Source of the DNA: JBLHOS01 sp047623825
GTDB taxonomy: Bacteria; Pseudomonadota; Alphaproteobacteria; Rhodobacterales; Rhodobacteraceae
NCBI GenBank assembly: GCA_047623825.1
Contig: JBLHOS010000022.1
Coordinates: 1-35,823, forward strand
DNA length: 35,823 nucleotides
Reading direction: 5' to 3'
The translations under genes and the position numbers were made by a program. How positions within the stretch are numbered: position 1 is the first letter of the stretch; each line of letters starts with the position of its first letter. The notes beneath the pieces are model-generated. The model did no database searches. It was not told where the DNA came from and saw only the letters and a program-made list of their open reading frames with translations. This document shows positions 1 through 8,555 of this stretch, one piece after another.

Positions 1-422
1 GCGAACTCCCGACATTCTTGGCGAAAATCAACAACTGGGATCTGGTCTTTATCCTGTCCCTTTTGGCGATATTTCTCTTCGATCTTCCACTCAATCGGCA
101 GACCGTGGCAATCCCAGCCCGGGATATAACGCGCATCGCGGCCCATCATCTGTTGTGAGCGGACGACCATATCTTTCAGGATTTTATTGAGCGCGTGACC
201 GATGTGCAGATGCCCGTTTGCATAGGGCGGGCCATCATGCAGCGTAAAAGGTTTGCGGCCCTCTGCGCGTTCGCGCAAGCGGTCATAGATGCCGATCTCA
301 GCCCATCTTTCCAGCCACAAGGGCTCCCGCTTGGGTAAACCCGCGCGCATCGGAAATTCGGTTTTTGGAAGGTTCAGCGTTGATTTATAGTCAACTGTTT
401 GGTCGGGCGTGTCGGCGCACAT
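1..422 (-). CDS. ileS: Isoleucine-tRNA ligase, N-terminal part (truncated by window edge)
   Basis: Charges tRNA-Ile with isoleucine in the cytoplasm. Only the first 140 codons are present and the rest lies beyond base 1. Reading the minus strand from the ATG at 422 gives a protein with the class I nucleotide-binding signature PPYANGHLHIGH (HIGH at residues 73-76) and the IleS-type block GWDCHGLPIE at about 102-111. The spacing of these motifs from the N-terminus is normal for IleS. The ATG beginning MCADTPDQ is the first one in the open frame. It is separated from its upstream neighbour by a long leader that contains a GC-rich hairpin (487-516). Confidence 0.96.
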   Translation of the reverse strand, partial: MCADTPDQTVDYKSTLNLPKTEFPMRAGLPKREPLWLERWAEIGIYDRLRERAEGRKPFTLHDGPPYANGHLHIGHALNKILKDMVVRSQQMMGRDARYIPGWDCHGLPIEWKIEEKYRQKGQDKDQIPVVDFRQECREF

Positions 423-823
423 GGGATGCGGTCCTAAGCTCTGGAATGGGGCGGGTTGGGTCGGTGCGATGGCTCAAACACCTTGTCCCGGCGGCTCGAG
501 TTATCGGAGCGCCGGGCTAGTAATTCGAATAATGATCAGTCCGAACACTGTTGTCATGCCGCGCTGTATAGGTCCGGCTGCTATTGTCGTAAAGGGACCA
601 ATGGGCGCAGATCAAGGCGTCCAGGGCCCAAACGGCAATAATCTACTTCAAGAGCAGTCAGCACATCGGTAGAGTTTGGCATAGAACAATTTCCATAACC
701 GAATGCGCCCTGAGATAGCACACCACGACCAAAGGGCGCTATTTTATCCTTTTTCCCTTTTAGACGAAGCTTGATGTTCGCTAATCAAACACAGAATTTT
801 CAGTCCTAAAAGTTGCTGTTTTT
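423..823. other. Intergenic region without a recognisable gene
   Basis: This 401-base stretch separates ileS from the Hint-domain pseudogene. The short open frames in it (for example 409-672 on plus) have no family resemblance that I recognise and look like chance. It holds the hairpin at 487-516. A weak inverted repeat has arms GCGCCCT and AGGGCGC near 703-738, with a long loop and an AT-rich stretch after it. The ileS promoter must lie here, but I could not pick a convincing -35/-10 pair. Confidence 0.5.
487..516. repeat. GC-rich hairpin in the ileS leader
   Basis: Arms 487-497 and 507-516 pair over 10 bp with a single bulged G, around a 9-base loop (498-506). On the minus strand it would sit in the 5' untranslated RNA of ileS, 65 bases before the ATG. 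No T-run follows on either strand, so it is not a canonical intrinsic terminator. Its role is unknown; an attenuator, an RNA-stability element or the terminator of an unseen plus-strand transcript are all possible. Confidence 0.45.
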
Positions 824-1495
824 ATGACTAGCCAAACAATATCTGCATTCGACAGCGTTACCTTTATAGTGACTTTACCCTCAGGATGGCTGGCAACCGG
901 TCGTTTTATCATTCACAATTTCAATACGCCAAATTGAATAGTCTTTGTTTTCGGGGTCGATTGTGGTCTGCAAATTACGATTGATGATCACGACGGCGGC
1001 GGAAGTGACACCGATTCGACCAACGACACAAATTTCATGACCTGTTTTGGGCCAAGCATACGGTCGCGCACTAAAGACGGGTCAAAATTGAATGAGCACA
1101 TCCAGCTTGGCGATACAGTTTGAACCCAGGATGATCCGGCCTGCGGTGTCTGCTGGTTCGACGCAAATGTCTTTCTGATCACCGCGAAATTCCTGCTAGA
1201 ACTGCCTACCGTATCGCTGCGGATTGGTGACAGCATCGCCTGTACGCATGTCATGTTTGAGGGCCACAAAATCGTTAGCTCAAACGGGGTTCTTAGTGAA
1301 AGCTTCTTTCCGACCGCCTTGGCCATGTGCGCATTGGGTCAAGACGCCAAAAACGAGTTGCAGCGCCTATTCCCCGAACCGTCCAAGATGCTCAACCGGT
1401 TTGGCAGAGCGGTGGCACAAGCGTTGACGCGCAACGACGCAACCGCGCTCTGGTCACTATCCCACGCCAAAAAAACTATGTTGCGCGCCGTCTAA
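824..1495 (+). pseudogene. Hint-domain protein, inactivated by two in-frame TGA codons
   Basis: One uninterrupted frame of 224 codons runs from ATG 824 to TAA 1493, broken only by TGA at 935-937 and TGA at 1121-1123. The part around 1037-1130 reads MTCFGPSIRS followed by KLNEHIQLGDTV. This matches the start of the Hedgehog/intein (Hint) domain of Roseobacter-group secreted proteins, which has a CF-x-GT-x-I pattern and a GD-x-V-x-T turn. The later part (1253 on: MFEGHKIVSSNGVLSESFF, then ALAMCALGQDAKNELQRLFP) matches the end of that domain. Such proteins usually have a longer central segment, so an internal deletion is likely. Both TGA codons could derive from CGA (Arg) by one C-to-T change. 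The final TAA overlaps the convergent DMT gene stop. Family assignment is from memory of the motifs. Confidence 0.65.
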
Positions 1496-2406
1496 ACCGC
1501 AGGCGGCGCGGGAAGACGGCTAAGGGCGCGTTCGCGCAGCACAATATAAAGGCCAGATGCCACTGTCAGCGCGATGCCAAAGGCCGCCAAACCATTGGGC
1601 AGATCGCGAAACACCAACCAACCAATTGCAGTCGCAACCGGGATCTCCAGATATTGCATTGGTGCCAATGTAGCCGAGGGCGCGAAGCGCAGCGACCAGG
1701 ACATCAAAAGATGCGCCAGCGTGCCCATAACGCCCAATGCCATCAGCAAGACCAGATCACCGACATCTGGGAAAACCACTGAAAACATTGGTAATTCAGC
1801 CATCCCATTGGGTATCAGAATTAACAGGAACAAAACCGGTAACGCCATCAGCCCACTTAGCGATTGCAACGCAATCGGATCGATTTCTTTGGCAATCTGA
1901 CGTGTGACCAGCATGAAAAACGAAAAGACGACCGCCACGCCAAGCGGCAGCAACGCAGGCCAGCCCACTTCGGCAAAGCTGGGCTGCACCACAAAAAGCG
2001 TGCCGATAAACCCAACAGCACATGCAATCAGCCGGCGGGGTCCAACCTCCTCATTTAAGATGTATCGACCCAGCAAAAGCATGATGAAAGGCATCACAAA
2101 CGCGATCGCAACTGCGTCAGCCAGCGGCAAGTACCGCAATGCACTGAACATCATACCGATCCCAAAAATATGCAAAACTGTTCGGATCGCTGTCAGCCGA
2201 ACAACGCGGCGAGACGGCGCCAAGATCGACCCCGAATACCAGACAAAGGGCAGCAAAAGGATGACCTGAGCGGCAAACCGCGTCAGCAACAACTGCAACA
2301 GCGGGATCGAATCGCCCAACGATTTAGCGATTGCATCGGTCATCGGGGCCAACACACAAAAGCCCAGCATCAAACCGATCCCAAGGAGTGGACGGTCTGC
2401 TGTCAT
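1492..2406 (-). CDS. DMT-superfamily permease (EamA family)
   Basis: A 304-residue, strongly hydrophobic inner-membrane protein with about ten predicted membrane spans arranged as two EamA repeats (roughly residues 8-145 and 155-292). The first repeat ends in a typical LGRYILNEEVGPRRLIACAVG stretch and the second in the matching WLVFRDLPNGLAAFGIALTVASG pattern. The family exports or imports small metabolites such as amino acids or nucleotide-like compounds, and the substrate cannot be read from the sequence. It stands alone and faces the Hint pseudogene, with which its stop codon overlaps. The 214 bases upstream contain a small palindrome (2489-2501). Confidence 0.85.
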   Translation of the reverse strand: MTADRPLLGIGLMLGFCVLAPMTDAIAKSLGDSIPLLQLLLTRFAAQVILLLPFVWYSGSILAPSRRVVRLTAIRTVLHIFGIGMMFSALRYLPLADAVAIAFVMPFIMLLLGRYILNEEVGPRRLIACAVGFIGTLFVVQPSFAEVGWPALLPLGVAVVFSFFMLVTRQIAKEIDPIALQSLSGLMALPVLFLLILIPNGMAELPMFSVVFPDVGDLVLLMALGVMGTLAHLLMSWSLRFAPSATLAPMQYLEIPVATAIGWLVFRDLPNGLAAFGIALTVASGLYIVLRERALSRLPAPPAV

Positions 2407-2620
2407 GGCGGGGGCTGGCGAAAGGTCTGGATCATCCTCTTGCTTGGCATGTTTAGCAGCCTATGTCAGCGACAGAATTGCCTGTTACGCTGTAATACAG
2501 CCTTAGATGCGCCAAGCCTTTTTGGGTGCCAAATGCCGCGCGCTCAACCGACCCCGCGCGCACGCTGTCCTAGCGCGCATTCGTGGCTGAGTTGCCCACC
2601 CGCTAACTCCGCCATGAAAC

Positions 2621-3625
2621 CTACGCCTTCTGACCAAACAACCCGGTCAATGCGCGGCGAACAAGGGTTGTAACCGAGGGGCGGGTCGCGGATCGAAATG
2701 GAAGGGGTCGACACACTTCCATAGCGGCAACGCCAACACGGGCCGTCAATGCGCCGTTCACGATGCCTTCACCAAATCGACGTGATACGCGCGACAAAAC
2801 AGAGCCACCAGCGATTGAGCCGATCAGATCATCCCCGACCGCAACAGCACCCGTCGCCACCAGATGTGTCAGCACCGAACGGGTCAGCCGCCATGCGCCA
2901 AGGGTACCGCCACGACCGCCATAGATCTCACCGATACGGCGGATCATCCGCAGGTTAGACGTCAGCGCGACGATGACATCGGCAAAGGCCAACGGAACGA
3001 GGGCTGTCACGGTTGCCACTTGGCGGGCTGCCGCCTCAACCTCTTGGCGGGCAGCCGCGTCAAGCGGGCCCAAAAGCTCATTTTCGGCCAACTGAAACAG
3101 ACTGTCTGCGTCAAACACATCCCCGCGGCGTGCAGAAAACCTATCCCGGCCCCAGCGAAGTTCGGGGCGACCCGCATAAAGTGCTAACAGTTGGTCGACC
3201 GTCTTGCGTGCAAGCCCAAGATCATCCGCCGCAATCGCGGTGTCAGCAGCAGTACGCAGGTGGTCAAGCCGTCCCAACCGGGCAAAGGCCGCAGCCTCCC
3301 GCAGGGCAATCAGCATCAACGCAAAAAGCACTAACCCAATCAAAACCGTCGCGAACCACCCCAGAACCGGGTTGGCCACCAACAGCGCTGTCACGAAATT
3401 CCAAGCGGAAAGTGACAGGACAAATCCCATGAGCGCCAGAAAAGACCCCCAGAAAAGACGCCATAAGCGAGAGGGTTTGCGCGCGGCCAACGCCGCCATC
3501 GATAGCATTGCCTGACCTGTTGGCGCGGGCAATTCCATCTCAGGCACCGGGGCGGCGGCGGCGGGGTCCACGGCTGTCGCTTCAGCCTCAAGCTGAATAA
3601 GCACGGGGCGTTTAGGATCACTCAT
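2621..3625 (-). CDS. YcjF-family membrane protein (TIGR01620/DUF697)
   Basis: A 334-residue protein with a proline/alanine-rich cytoplasmic N-terminus (to about residue 50), then two membrane spans at about 55-78 and 85-110. A soluble C-terminal domain ends in a hydrophobic, glycine-rich DUF697-like segment with GDDLIGSIAGGSVLSRVSRR and ALTARVGVAAMEVCRP. Its start overlaps the stop of the upstream ycjX homologue by four bases (ATGA), so the two are translationally coupled. The pair corresponds to ycjX-ycjF of Escherichia coli, which belongs to the envelope-stress (Psp) regulon there. The biochemical role is not known. No psp genes are seen here. Confidence 0.85.
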   Translation of the reverse strand: MSDPKRPVLIQLEAEATAVDPAAAAPVPEMELPAPTGQAMLSMAALAARKPSRLWRLFWGSFLALMGFVLSLSAWNFVTALLVANPVLGWFATVLIGLVLFALMLIALREAAAFARLGRLDHLRTAADTAIAADDLGLARKTVDQLLALYAGRPELRWGRDRFSARRGDVFDADSLFQLAENELLGPLDAAARQEVEAAARQVATVTALVPLAFADVIVALTSNLRMIRRIGEIYGGRGGTLGAWRLTRSVLTHLVATGAVAVGDDLIGSIAGGSVLSRVSRRFGEGIVNGALTARVGVAAMEVCRPLPFRSATRPSVTTLVRRALTGLFGQKA

Positions 3626-5034
3626 CGTAATTTATCCCCAAATAGAAATTCGGCAGCGCGGTCCAGCCGGATATGCGGTGGTCCCTCACCCGGTCCCAGT
3701 GACAACTGGGCCGGTGCAAAGTTCATAATTTGGTAGTCTGCATTCAGCCATTCAGTAGCACCCTCGCGCGCAGGCGAGATCAGTTGATAGGGGTCTCTTG
3801 GCAGATCACCGGGATAAAGTGCCGCCGGTTTTCCAGAGTCCAGCAGAGTACCACGAACAACGTCCAACGTGTCACCATTGTGGCTGCGCGTCTCCTCAAC
3901 CGTGGCGCGCAGGGCAGCGATTGACATGGCTTGGGTTTGGGCCCCCGAAAAATCAGCGCGCGCACGCGCCTCTTGCACCAATGCCTCCATGATCGCGGTC
4001 AACTGTGGATGTTGGGTATGATGCAGATGATCTGCCTTGGTGGCCGCAAAAAGGATCCGATCAATCCGCTTGCCCATAAGGGCTGACAGAAACGAATTGC
4101 GGCCCGGGCGGAACGCGGACAGGATTTCCGCCATCGCGTTACGCATTTCCTCAACGGCACGCGGGCCTTTGTGGATCGCGCCTAACGCGTCAACCAACAC
4201 AATTTGTCTGTCAATCCGTGCGAAATGATTTCGAAAGAACGGCTTGACGACCTGCGCGACATACGCGTCATAGCGCCGTGCCATTTCGCGGCGCAGGCTG
4301 CGGCGTGGGCTGGGACCCTCTGGCAAAGGTGCAAATGTCAGCGCGGGGGACCCTGCCAATTCACCGGGCAACAAGAAACGGCCCGGTGTCAGATCGTAGG
4401 ATCCAGCATCCTGTGCTTTATGCAAAAAGGCGGTGTAGCCTTCGGCTAAGGCCTTAGCAGTCAACTCATCATGGCGGGCATCTGGTTTGATCAGGTCGAT
4501 TTGGGCCAGAAACTTGGCCGACTCAGGTCGGAGCGCAGCCTTACTCAGCACGTCGCGCGACCAGCTTTCATAGTCTTTGTTCAGCAGCGCCAGATCCAGC
4601 AGCCATTCGCCCGGATAATCCACGATATCCAAATGGATGGTGCGCGGGCCCTTAAGACTACCCAGTAACCCCGTGGGCTGAACCCGGAATGACAGGCGCA
4701 GTTCGGAAATTGCGCGCGTACTTTCCGGCCAGTGTGGGGTGGGACTGGTAAGCGCTGCCAGATACCGCTCATAATCAAATCGGGGAACGGTGTCATCGGG
4801 TTGCGGCTGTAAAAAAGCGGCCCGGATCGCACCAGAGCTGGACGCTTGCAGGCCCGGCATACGCGCCCGTTGGGTCAAATTGGCCACCAATGACGTAATA
4901 AAGACGGTCTTGCCCGCCCTACTAAGACCAGTCACCCCAAGTCGGATCACAGGTTCAAAAAACGCCTCTGAAACGGACGAGCTGATATCCTCAACACCGC
5001 GTCCCAGTGCATCTGCAAGCCGAGCTATGACCAC
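3622..5034 (-). CDS. YcjX-family P-loop GTPase/ATPase (DUF463)
   Basis: A 470-residue protein with a Walker A motif GLSRAGKT at residues 36-43, followed by the family landmark IHLDIVDYPGEWLLDLALL (the Walker B-like VDYPGEW) and a later VLVDALGAIHKG. Length and motif order fit the YcjX family of presumed nucleotide-dependent stress proteins. The start is a GTG at 5034; no strong ribosome-binding site is seen and a nearby internal start remains possible. It is the first gene of a two-gene operon with the ycjF homologue and is divergent from truA, sharing a 103-base intergenic region. Confidence 0.88.
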   Translation of the reverse strand: MVIARLADALGRGVEDISSSVSEAFFEPVIRLGVTGLSRAGKTVFITSLVANLTQRARMPGLQASSSGAIRAAFLQPQPDDTVPRFDYERYLAALTSPTPHWPESTRAISELRLSFRVQPTGLLGSLKGPRTIHLDIVDYPGEWLLDLALLNKDYESWSRDVLSKAALRPESAKFLAQIDLIKPDARHDELTAKALAEGYTAFLHKAQDAGSYDLTPGRFLLPGELAGSPALTFAPLPEGPSPRRSLRREMARRYDAYVAQVVKPFFRNHFARIDRQIVLVDALGAIHKGPRAVEEMRNAMAEILSAFRPGRNSFLSALMGKRIDRILFAATKADHLHHTQHPQLTAIMEALVQEARARADFSGAQTQAMSIAALRATVEETRSHNGDTLDVVRGTLLDSGKPAALYPGDLPRDPYQLISPAREGATEWLNADYQIMNFAPAQLSLGPGEGPPHIRLDRAAEFLFGDKLR

Positions 5035-5137
5035 TGAAACCTGTCCTTATTCCATTTCTTGTCAAAACAATAAGCATTGTGTGTGCTGGTTTACAGGGTT
5101 GATTGCAGCCAAGCCCGGTTTGCGGTAGCGCGGGGCC

Positions 5138-5905
5138 ATGCCAAGATACGCGTTAAAATTGGAATATGATGGCACGCCCTTTGCAGGATGGCAGCGCCAG
5201 ACCGACCTGGCCACGGTGCAAGGCGCGGTCGAGGCCGCTTTGCAGCCATTGCAGTCCGAAGCCATACCAAAAACTGCAGCTGCGGGTCGCACGGATGCAG
5301 GCGTGCATGCGTTAAGCCAAGTGGCTCATTGCGATATGACGCAAACTTGGAATCCGTTTCGCCTGTCTGAGGCGCTGAATTATCATCTCAAGCCCTTGCC
5401 TATCGCGGCTGTGGCATGTGCTGCGGTATCAGATGACTGGCATGCCCGGTTTTCCGCAGTTGAGCGGCAGTATGTATTTCGGCTGATCAGCCGTAGGGCG
5501 CCGTTGGTGCATGATATGGGCAAGGCATGGCAGGTCAAGAAACCACTAGAATTGGCGCCAATGCAAAAGGCCGCAGAATACCTGATCGGGCGGCATGATT
5601 TCACAACATTCAGGGCCAGCCTTTGCCAAGCGCACAGTCCGATCAAGTCGCTGGATCAGATCGAAATCAGCCAGCGTCCTGTGCCCCACGGAGTTGAGTT
5701 TCGGTTTGAACTGCGGGCGCGGTCGTTTTTGCACAGTCAGGTCCGGTCCATTGTTGGGACGCTAGAACGTGTTGGTGTCGGGGCATGGCAACCAGAGGAC
5801 GTACGAACTGCGCTTGAAGCAAGGGATCGATCAGCCTGCGGACCAGTATCGCCGCCTGACGGTCTGTACCTAAGTGGTGTTCGGTATAATACTGATGTAT
5901 TTTGA
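5138..5905 (+). CDS. truA: tRNA pseudouridine(38-40) synthase
   Basis: Converts U38, U39 and U40 in the anticodon arm of tRNAs to pseudouridine. The protein is 255 residues, normal for TruA. The N-terminal FAGWQRQ is followed by the catalytic block AAGRTDAGVHALSQVAH with the nucleophilic Asp53. Later landmarks are the RQYVFRL strand, the GRHDFTTFRASLCQ segment and the C-terminal SFLHSQVRSIVGTL helix ending in SPPDGLYLSGVRY. It stands alone on the plus strand between the ycjX pair and the end of the urt operon. Confidence 0.97.
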   Translation: MPRYALKLEYDGTPFAGWQRQTDLATVQGAVEAALQPLQSEAIPKTAAAGRTDAGVHALSQVAHCDMTQTWNPFRLSEALNYHLKPLPIAAVACAAVSDDWHARFSAVERQYVFRLISRRAPLVHDMGKAWQVKKPLELAPMQKAAEYLIGRHDFTTFRASLCQAHSPIKSLDQIEISQRPVPHGVEFRFELRARSFLHSQVRSIVGTLERVGVGAWQPEDVRTALEARDRSACGPVSPPDGLYLSGVRYNTDVF

Positions 5906-6006
5906 GGGCGCAGTTCGACGTCCTGATATGATCAGCCAATCACAACGCCGACCTCGAAAGCAGACAGATTCTGAGACTTATCTACCCTGCCCTACGCCGG
6001 CTATGC

Positions 6007-6702
6007 CTAAACACTAAGGGCGGCGCGCAATTCAGCCTCATCAAGCGTCTCAGTCCGGCCAGACAGCCGGGTATAGCCACGATCAAGCACAACGATCTGG
6101 TCTGCCAATTCGTGGGCAAACTCAAAATATTGCTCAACCAGAACAATCGCCATGTCACCTTTGGATCGCAGATAATCAATTGCGCGCCCGATATCCTTGA
6201 TGATTGAGGGTTGGATGCCCTCAGTCGGCTCATCAAGCAACAGAAGGCCCGGACGGGTGACTAATGCGCGCCCGATGGCAAGCTGCTGTTGCTGGCCACC
6301 GGATAGATCGCCACCTCGGCGGCCCAACATTTCTTTTAGAACAGGGAACAGTTCAAACACCTCTTCGGGAACATATTTGTCGGCGCGCGACAGCGGGGCT
6401 AATCCAGTTTCAAGGTTTTCGCGTACGGTTAGCTGGGCAAAAATCTCACGGCCCTGCGGAACAGTCGCCACACCAACGCGCGCCCGTTTTTCAGGGGCCG
6501 CACGGGTGATGTCAGCACCGTCCCACGTGATTGTGCCCCCGGAAGGGCGGTGGCGGCCTGAAATGGCGCGTATCAGGGATGTTTTGCCAACCCCGTTGCG
6601 CCCCATAATGGCGGTCACCTCGCCCTTTTTGGCGGTCAGGCTAATCTCATGCAGGGCCTTTGCGGCACCATAATGCAGGGTCAGGTCTTTGATCTTCAAC
6701 AT
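6007..6702 (-). CDS. urtE: Urea ABC transporter ATP-binding protein UrtE
   Basis: The second ATPase of the high-affinity urea importer, 231 residues. Walker A GRNGVGKT is at residues 34-41, the ABC signature is LSGGQQQQLAIGRAL, and Walker B is LLLLDEPTEGIQPS. This is the LivF-like organisation, and the GIQPS after Walker B is typical of UrtE. It is the last gene of urtABCDE, with three bases between it and urtD. No hairpin terminator is visible in the 100 bases beyond its stop, before the convergent truA. Confidence 0.95.
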   Translation of the reverse strand: MLKIKDLTLHYGAAKALHEISLTAKKGEVTAIMGRNGVGKTSLIRAISGRHRPSGGTITWDGADITRAAPEKRARVGVATVPQGREIFAQLTVRENLETGLAPLSRADKYVPEEVFELFPVLKEMLGRRGGDLSGGQQQQLAIGRALVTRPGLLLLDEPTEGIQPSIIKDIGRAIDYLRSKGDMAIVLVEQYFEFAHELADQIVVLDRGYTRLSGRTETLDEAELRAALSV

Positions 6703-6705
6703 CGC

Positions 6706-7443
6706 CTAGCGCCCTAAATAAACTTCGATAACGCGCGGATCGGCCGAAACGATATCCAGCCGCCCTTCAGCCAGCACATGGCCCTGATGCAGAACCGTAA
6801 CCTTGCAGTTTAGCGCACGGACAAATTCCATATCATGCTCAACCACCACAATCGTGTGTTTACCCGCAAGACCGCGCAGCAACTCGGCGGTGCGCATTGT
6901 TTCCTCATCGGTCATACCTGCCGCAGGCTCATCCACCAGCAAAAGCTCTGGGTCTTGGGCCAGCAACATCCCGATCTCTAGCCATTGTTTTTGACCATGC
7001 GAAAGATCTGCGGCTGGTTTGTCGCGCGCGTCCGTCAGGCGCACTTGTTCCAGCAATTCTATCAGCCGCTCGCGGTCAGCGTTGGACTGGCGATAAAAGA
7101 GTGTGGCCAGGACGGATCGATCCATTGCCAATGCCAGTTCCAGATTTTCCTCAACCGTCAGGCTTTCGATCACGGTCGGTTTCTGGAATTTGCGACCAAT
7201 ACCCAGACGAGCCGAACCCACCTCATCGATCGTGGTCAGATCAACTTTGTTTTTCCAAAAGATCTCCCCTTCATCTGGGCGGGTTTTGCCCGTGATCATA
7301 TCCATCATCGTGGTTTTGCCAGCCCCATTGGGCCCGATGATCGCGCGTAGTTCACCTTTATCAACCGCCAGCGACAGGTTGTTGATAGCTTTGAAACCGT
7401 CGAAACTGCGCGAGACACCATTGAGATAGAGTTGCACGCTCAT
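6706..7443 (-). CDS. urtD: Urea ABC transporter ATP-binding protein UrtD
   Basis: The first ATPase of the urea importer, 245 residues, LivG-like. Walker A GPNGAGKTT is at residues 37-45, the signature is LSHGQKQWLEIGM (the HGQKQWLEI form is characteristic of UrtD), and Walker B is LLLVDEPAAGMTDEE. The ATG at 7443 overlaps the urtC stop by four bases, indicating translational coupling. It acts at the cytoplasmic face with UrtE, UrtB and UrtC. Confidence 0.95.
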   Translation of the reverse strand: MSVQLYLNGVSRSFDGFKAINNLSLAVDKGELRAIIGPNGAGKTTMMDMITGKTRPDEGEIFWKNKVDLTTIDEVGSARLGIGRKFQKPTVIESLTVEENLELALAMDRSVLATLFYRQSNADRERLIELLEQVRLTDARDKPAADLSHGQKQWLEIGMLLAQDPELLLVDEPAAGMTDEETMRTAELLRGLAGKHTIVVVEHDMEFVRALNCKVTVLHQGHVLAEGRLDIVSADPRVIEVYLGR

Positions 7444-8552
7444 GGTTTTGCCTCCTTGGCCACAGATTCAGGTGGCGGTTTCACTCGCAGCTTCAGTTTG
7501 CCTAAGGTGTCCTCAACCAGACCAAGAATACCGCGGGGCAAGGCTATGGTGACCAAGATAAACAACGCCCCAAGCGCGAACAACCAAAGCTCTGGCAAGG
7601 CAGAAGTTAGATAGGTTTCGGCCATCGCCACCAGGATTGCCCCAAGGGCAGCCCCGATCAGTGTGCCGCGCCCACCAAAGGCCACCCAGATCACGATCTC
7701 AATAGAATTGGCCGGGGAAAATTCTCCCGGATTGATGATGCCAACTTGCGGAGTGTAGAGCGCACCTGCCACCCCCGCCATCATCGCTGAGACGACAAAG
7801 ACGAACAGTTTGTAATGCTCAACCCGGTAACCCAAAAACCGTGTCCGACTTTCGGCGTCACGCACGGCGATCAAAATGCGGCCAAGTTTCGATTGAGTAA
7901 TGAATTTCGCAATCAAGAGGCCACCGGCCAATGCCAAGGCCGACAAAATCAGCAACCCCGCACGGGTGCCATCCGATTGCAGATCAAACCCCAAGACATC
8001 TTTGAAGTCGGTTAGGCCGTTGTTGCCACCAAACCCCATTTCGTTACGGAAAAACGCCAGCATCAAGGCATATGTCATCGCCTGTGTGATGATCGAAAGA
8101 TACACGCCCGTCACGCGTGAGCGGAACGCAAACCAACCAAACACCAGCGCCAAAAGGCCCGGCACAACCATGCACATCAAGGCCGCAAACCAAAACATAT
8201 CGAAACCCAGCCAGAACCACGGCAGTTCATCATAGCTTAAGAAAACCATAAAATCGGGCAGTACCGGGTGGCCGTAGACGCCGCGCGGTGCAATCTCTCG
8301 CATCAGGTGCATGCCCATCGCATAGCCACCAAGCGCAAAGAACGCACCATGTCCCAGTGACAAGATCCCACAATAGCCCCAGACCAGATCAAGGGCGACG
8401 GCCAGCAGCGCATAACACAGGTATTTGCCGATCAAGGATACCGTATAAGCGGGCACCAAATCACCGCCGAGGTTCATTGCGGGGATCACAACGGCGATGA
8501 TGAAAAGGCCGGTCAGGAAAATGGCCATGCGGCGATCGATCAATCTGGTCAT
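7440..8552 (-). CDS. urtC: Urea ABC transporter permease UrtC
   Basis: A 370-residue inner-membrane permease of the branched-chain amino-acid type (BPD_transp_2, LivM-like) with about eight to ten membrane spans. Landmarks are DLVWGYCGILSLGHGAFFALGG near residue 55-80 and the SRVTGVYLSIITQAMTYALML segment. The EAA-like coupling region is RDAESRTRFLGYRVEHYKL, and GGRGTLIGAALGAI lies near the C-terminus. It lies three bases after urtB and overlaps urtD, in a five-gene operon. Confidence 0.95.
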   Translation of the reverse strand: MTRLIDRRMAIFLTGLFIIAVVIPAMNLGGDLVPAYTVSLIGKYLCYALLAVALDLVWGYCGILSLGHGAFFALGGYAMGMHLMREIAPRGVYGHPVLPDFMVFLSYDELPWFWLGFDMFWFAALMCMVVPGLLALVFGWFAFRSRVTGVYLSIITQAMTYALMLAFFRNEMGFGGNNGLTDFKDVLGFDLQSDGTRAGLLILSALALAGGLLIAKFITQSKLGRILIAVRDAESRTRFLGYRVEHYKLFVFVVSAMMAGVAGALYTPQVGIINPGEFSPANSIEIVIWVAFGGRGTLIGAALGAILVAMAETYLTSALPELWLFALGALFILVTIALPRGILGLVEDTLGKLKLRVKPPPESVAKEAKP

Positions 8553-8555
8553 AGC

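Noticed and set aside
935..1123. Reading the two TGA codons of the Hint-like frame as selenocysteine, prompted by selD and mnmH in the same window
   Set aside because: Hint domains are not known as selenoproteins, the TGA positions align with Arg or variable sites rather than the catalytic Cys, and no selA/selB/tRNA-Sec is visible. CGA-to-TGA decay is simpler.
988..1326. A 112-codon minus-strand open frame
   Set aside because: It lies opposite the Hint-like frame, has no recognisable family features and is explained as an antisense shadow of the pseudogene.
2489..2501. Palindrome GCTGTA-A-TACAGC upstream of the DMT permease gene
   Set aside because: It could be an operator, but 6-bp arms are common by chance and no matching regulator gene is adjacent.
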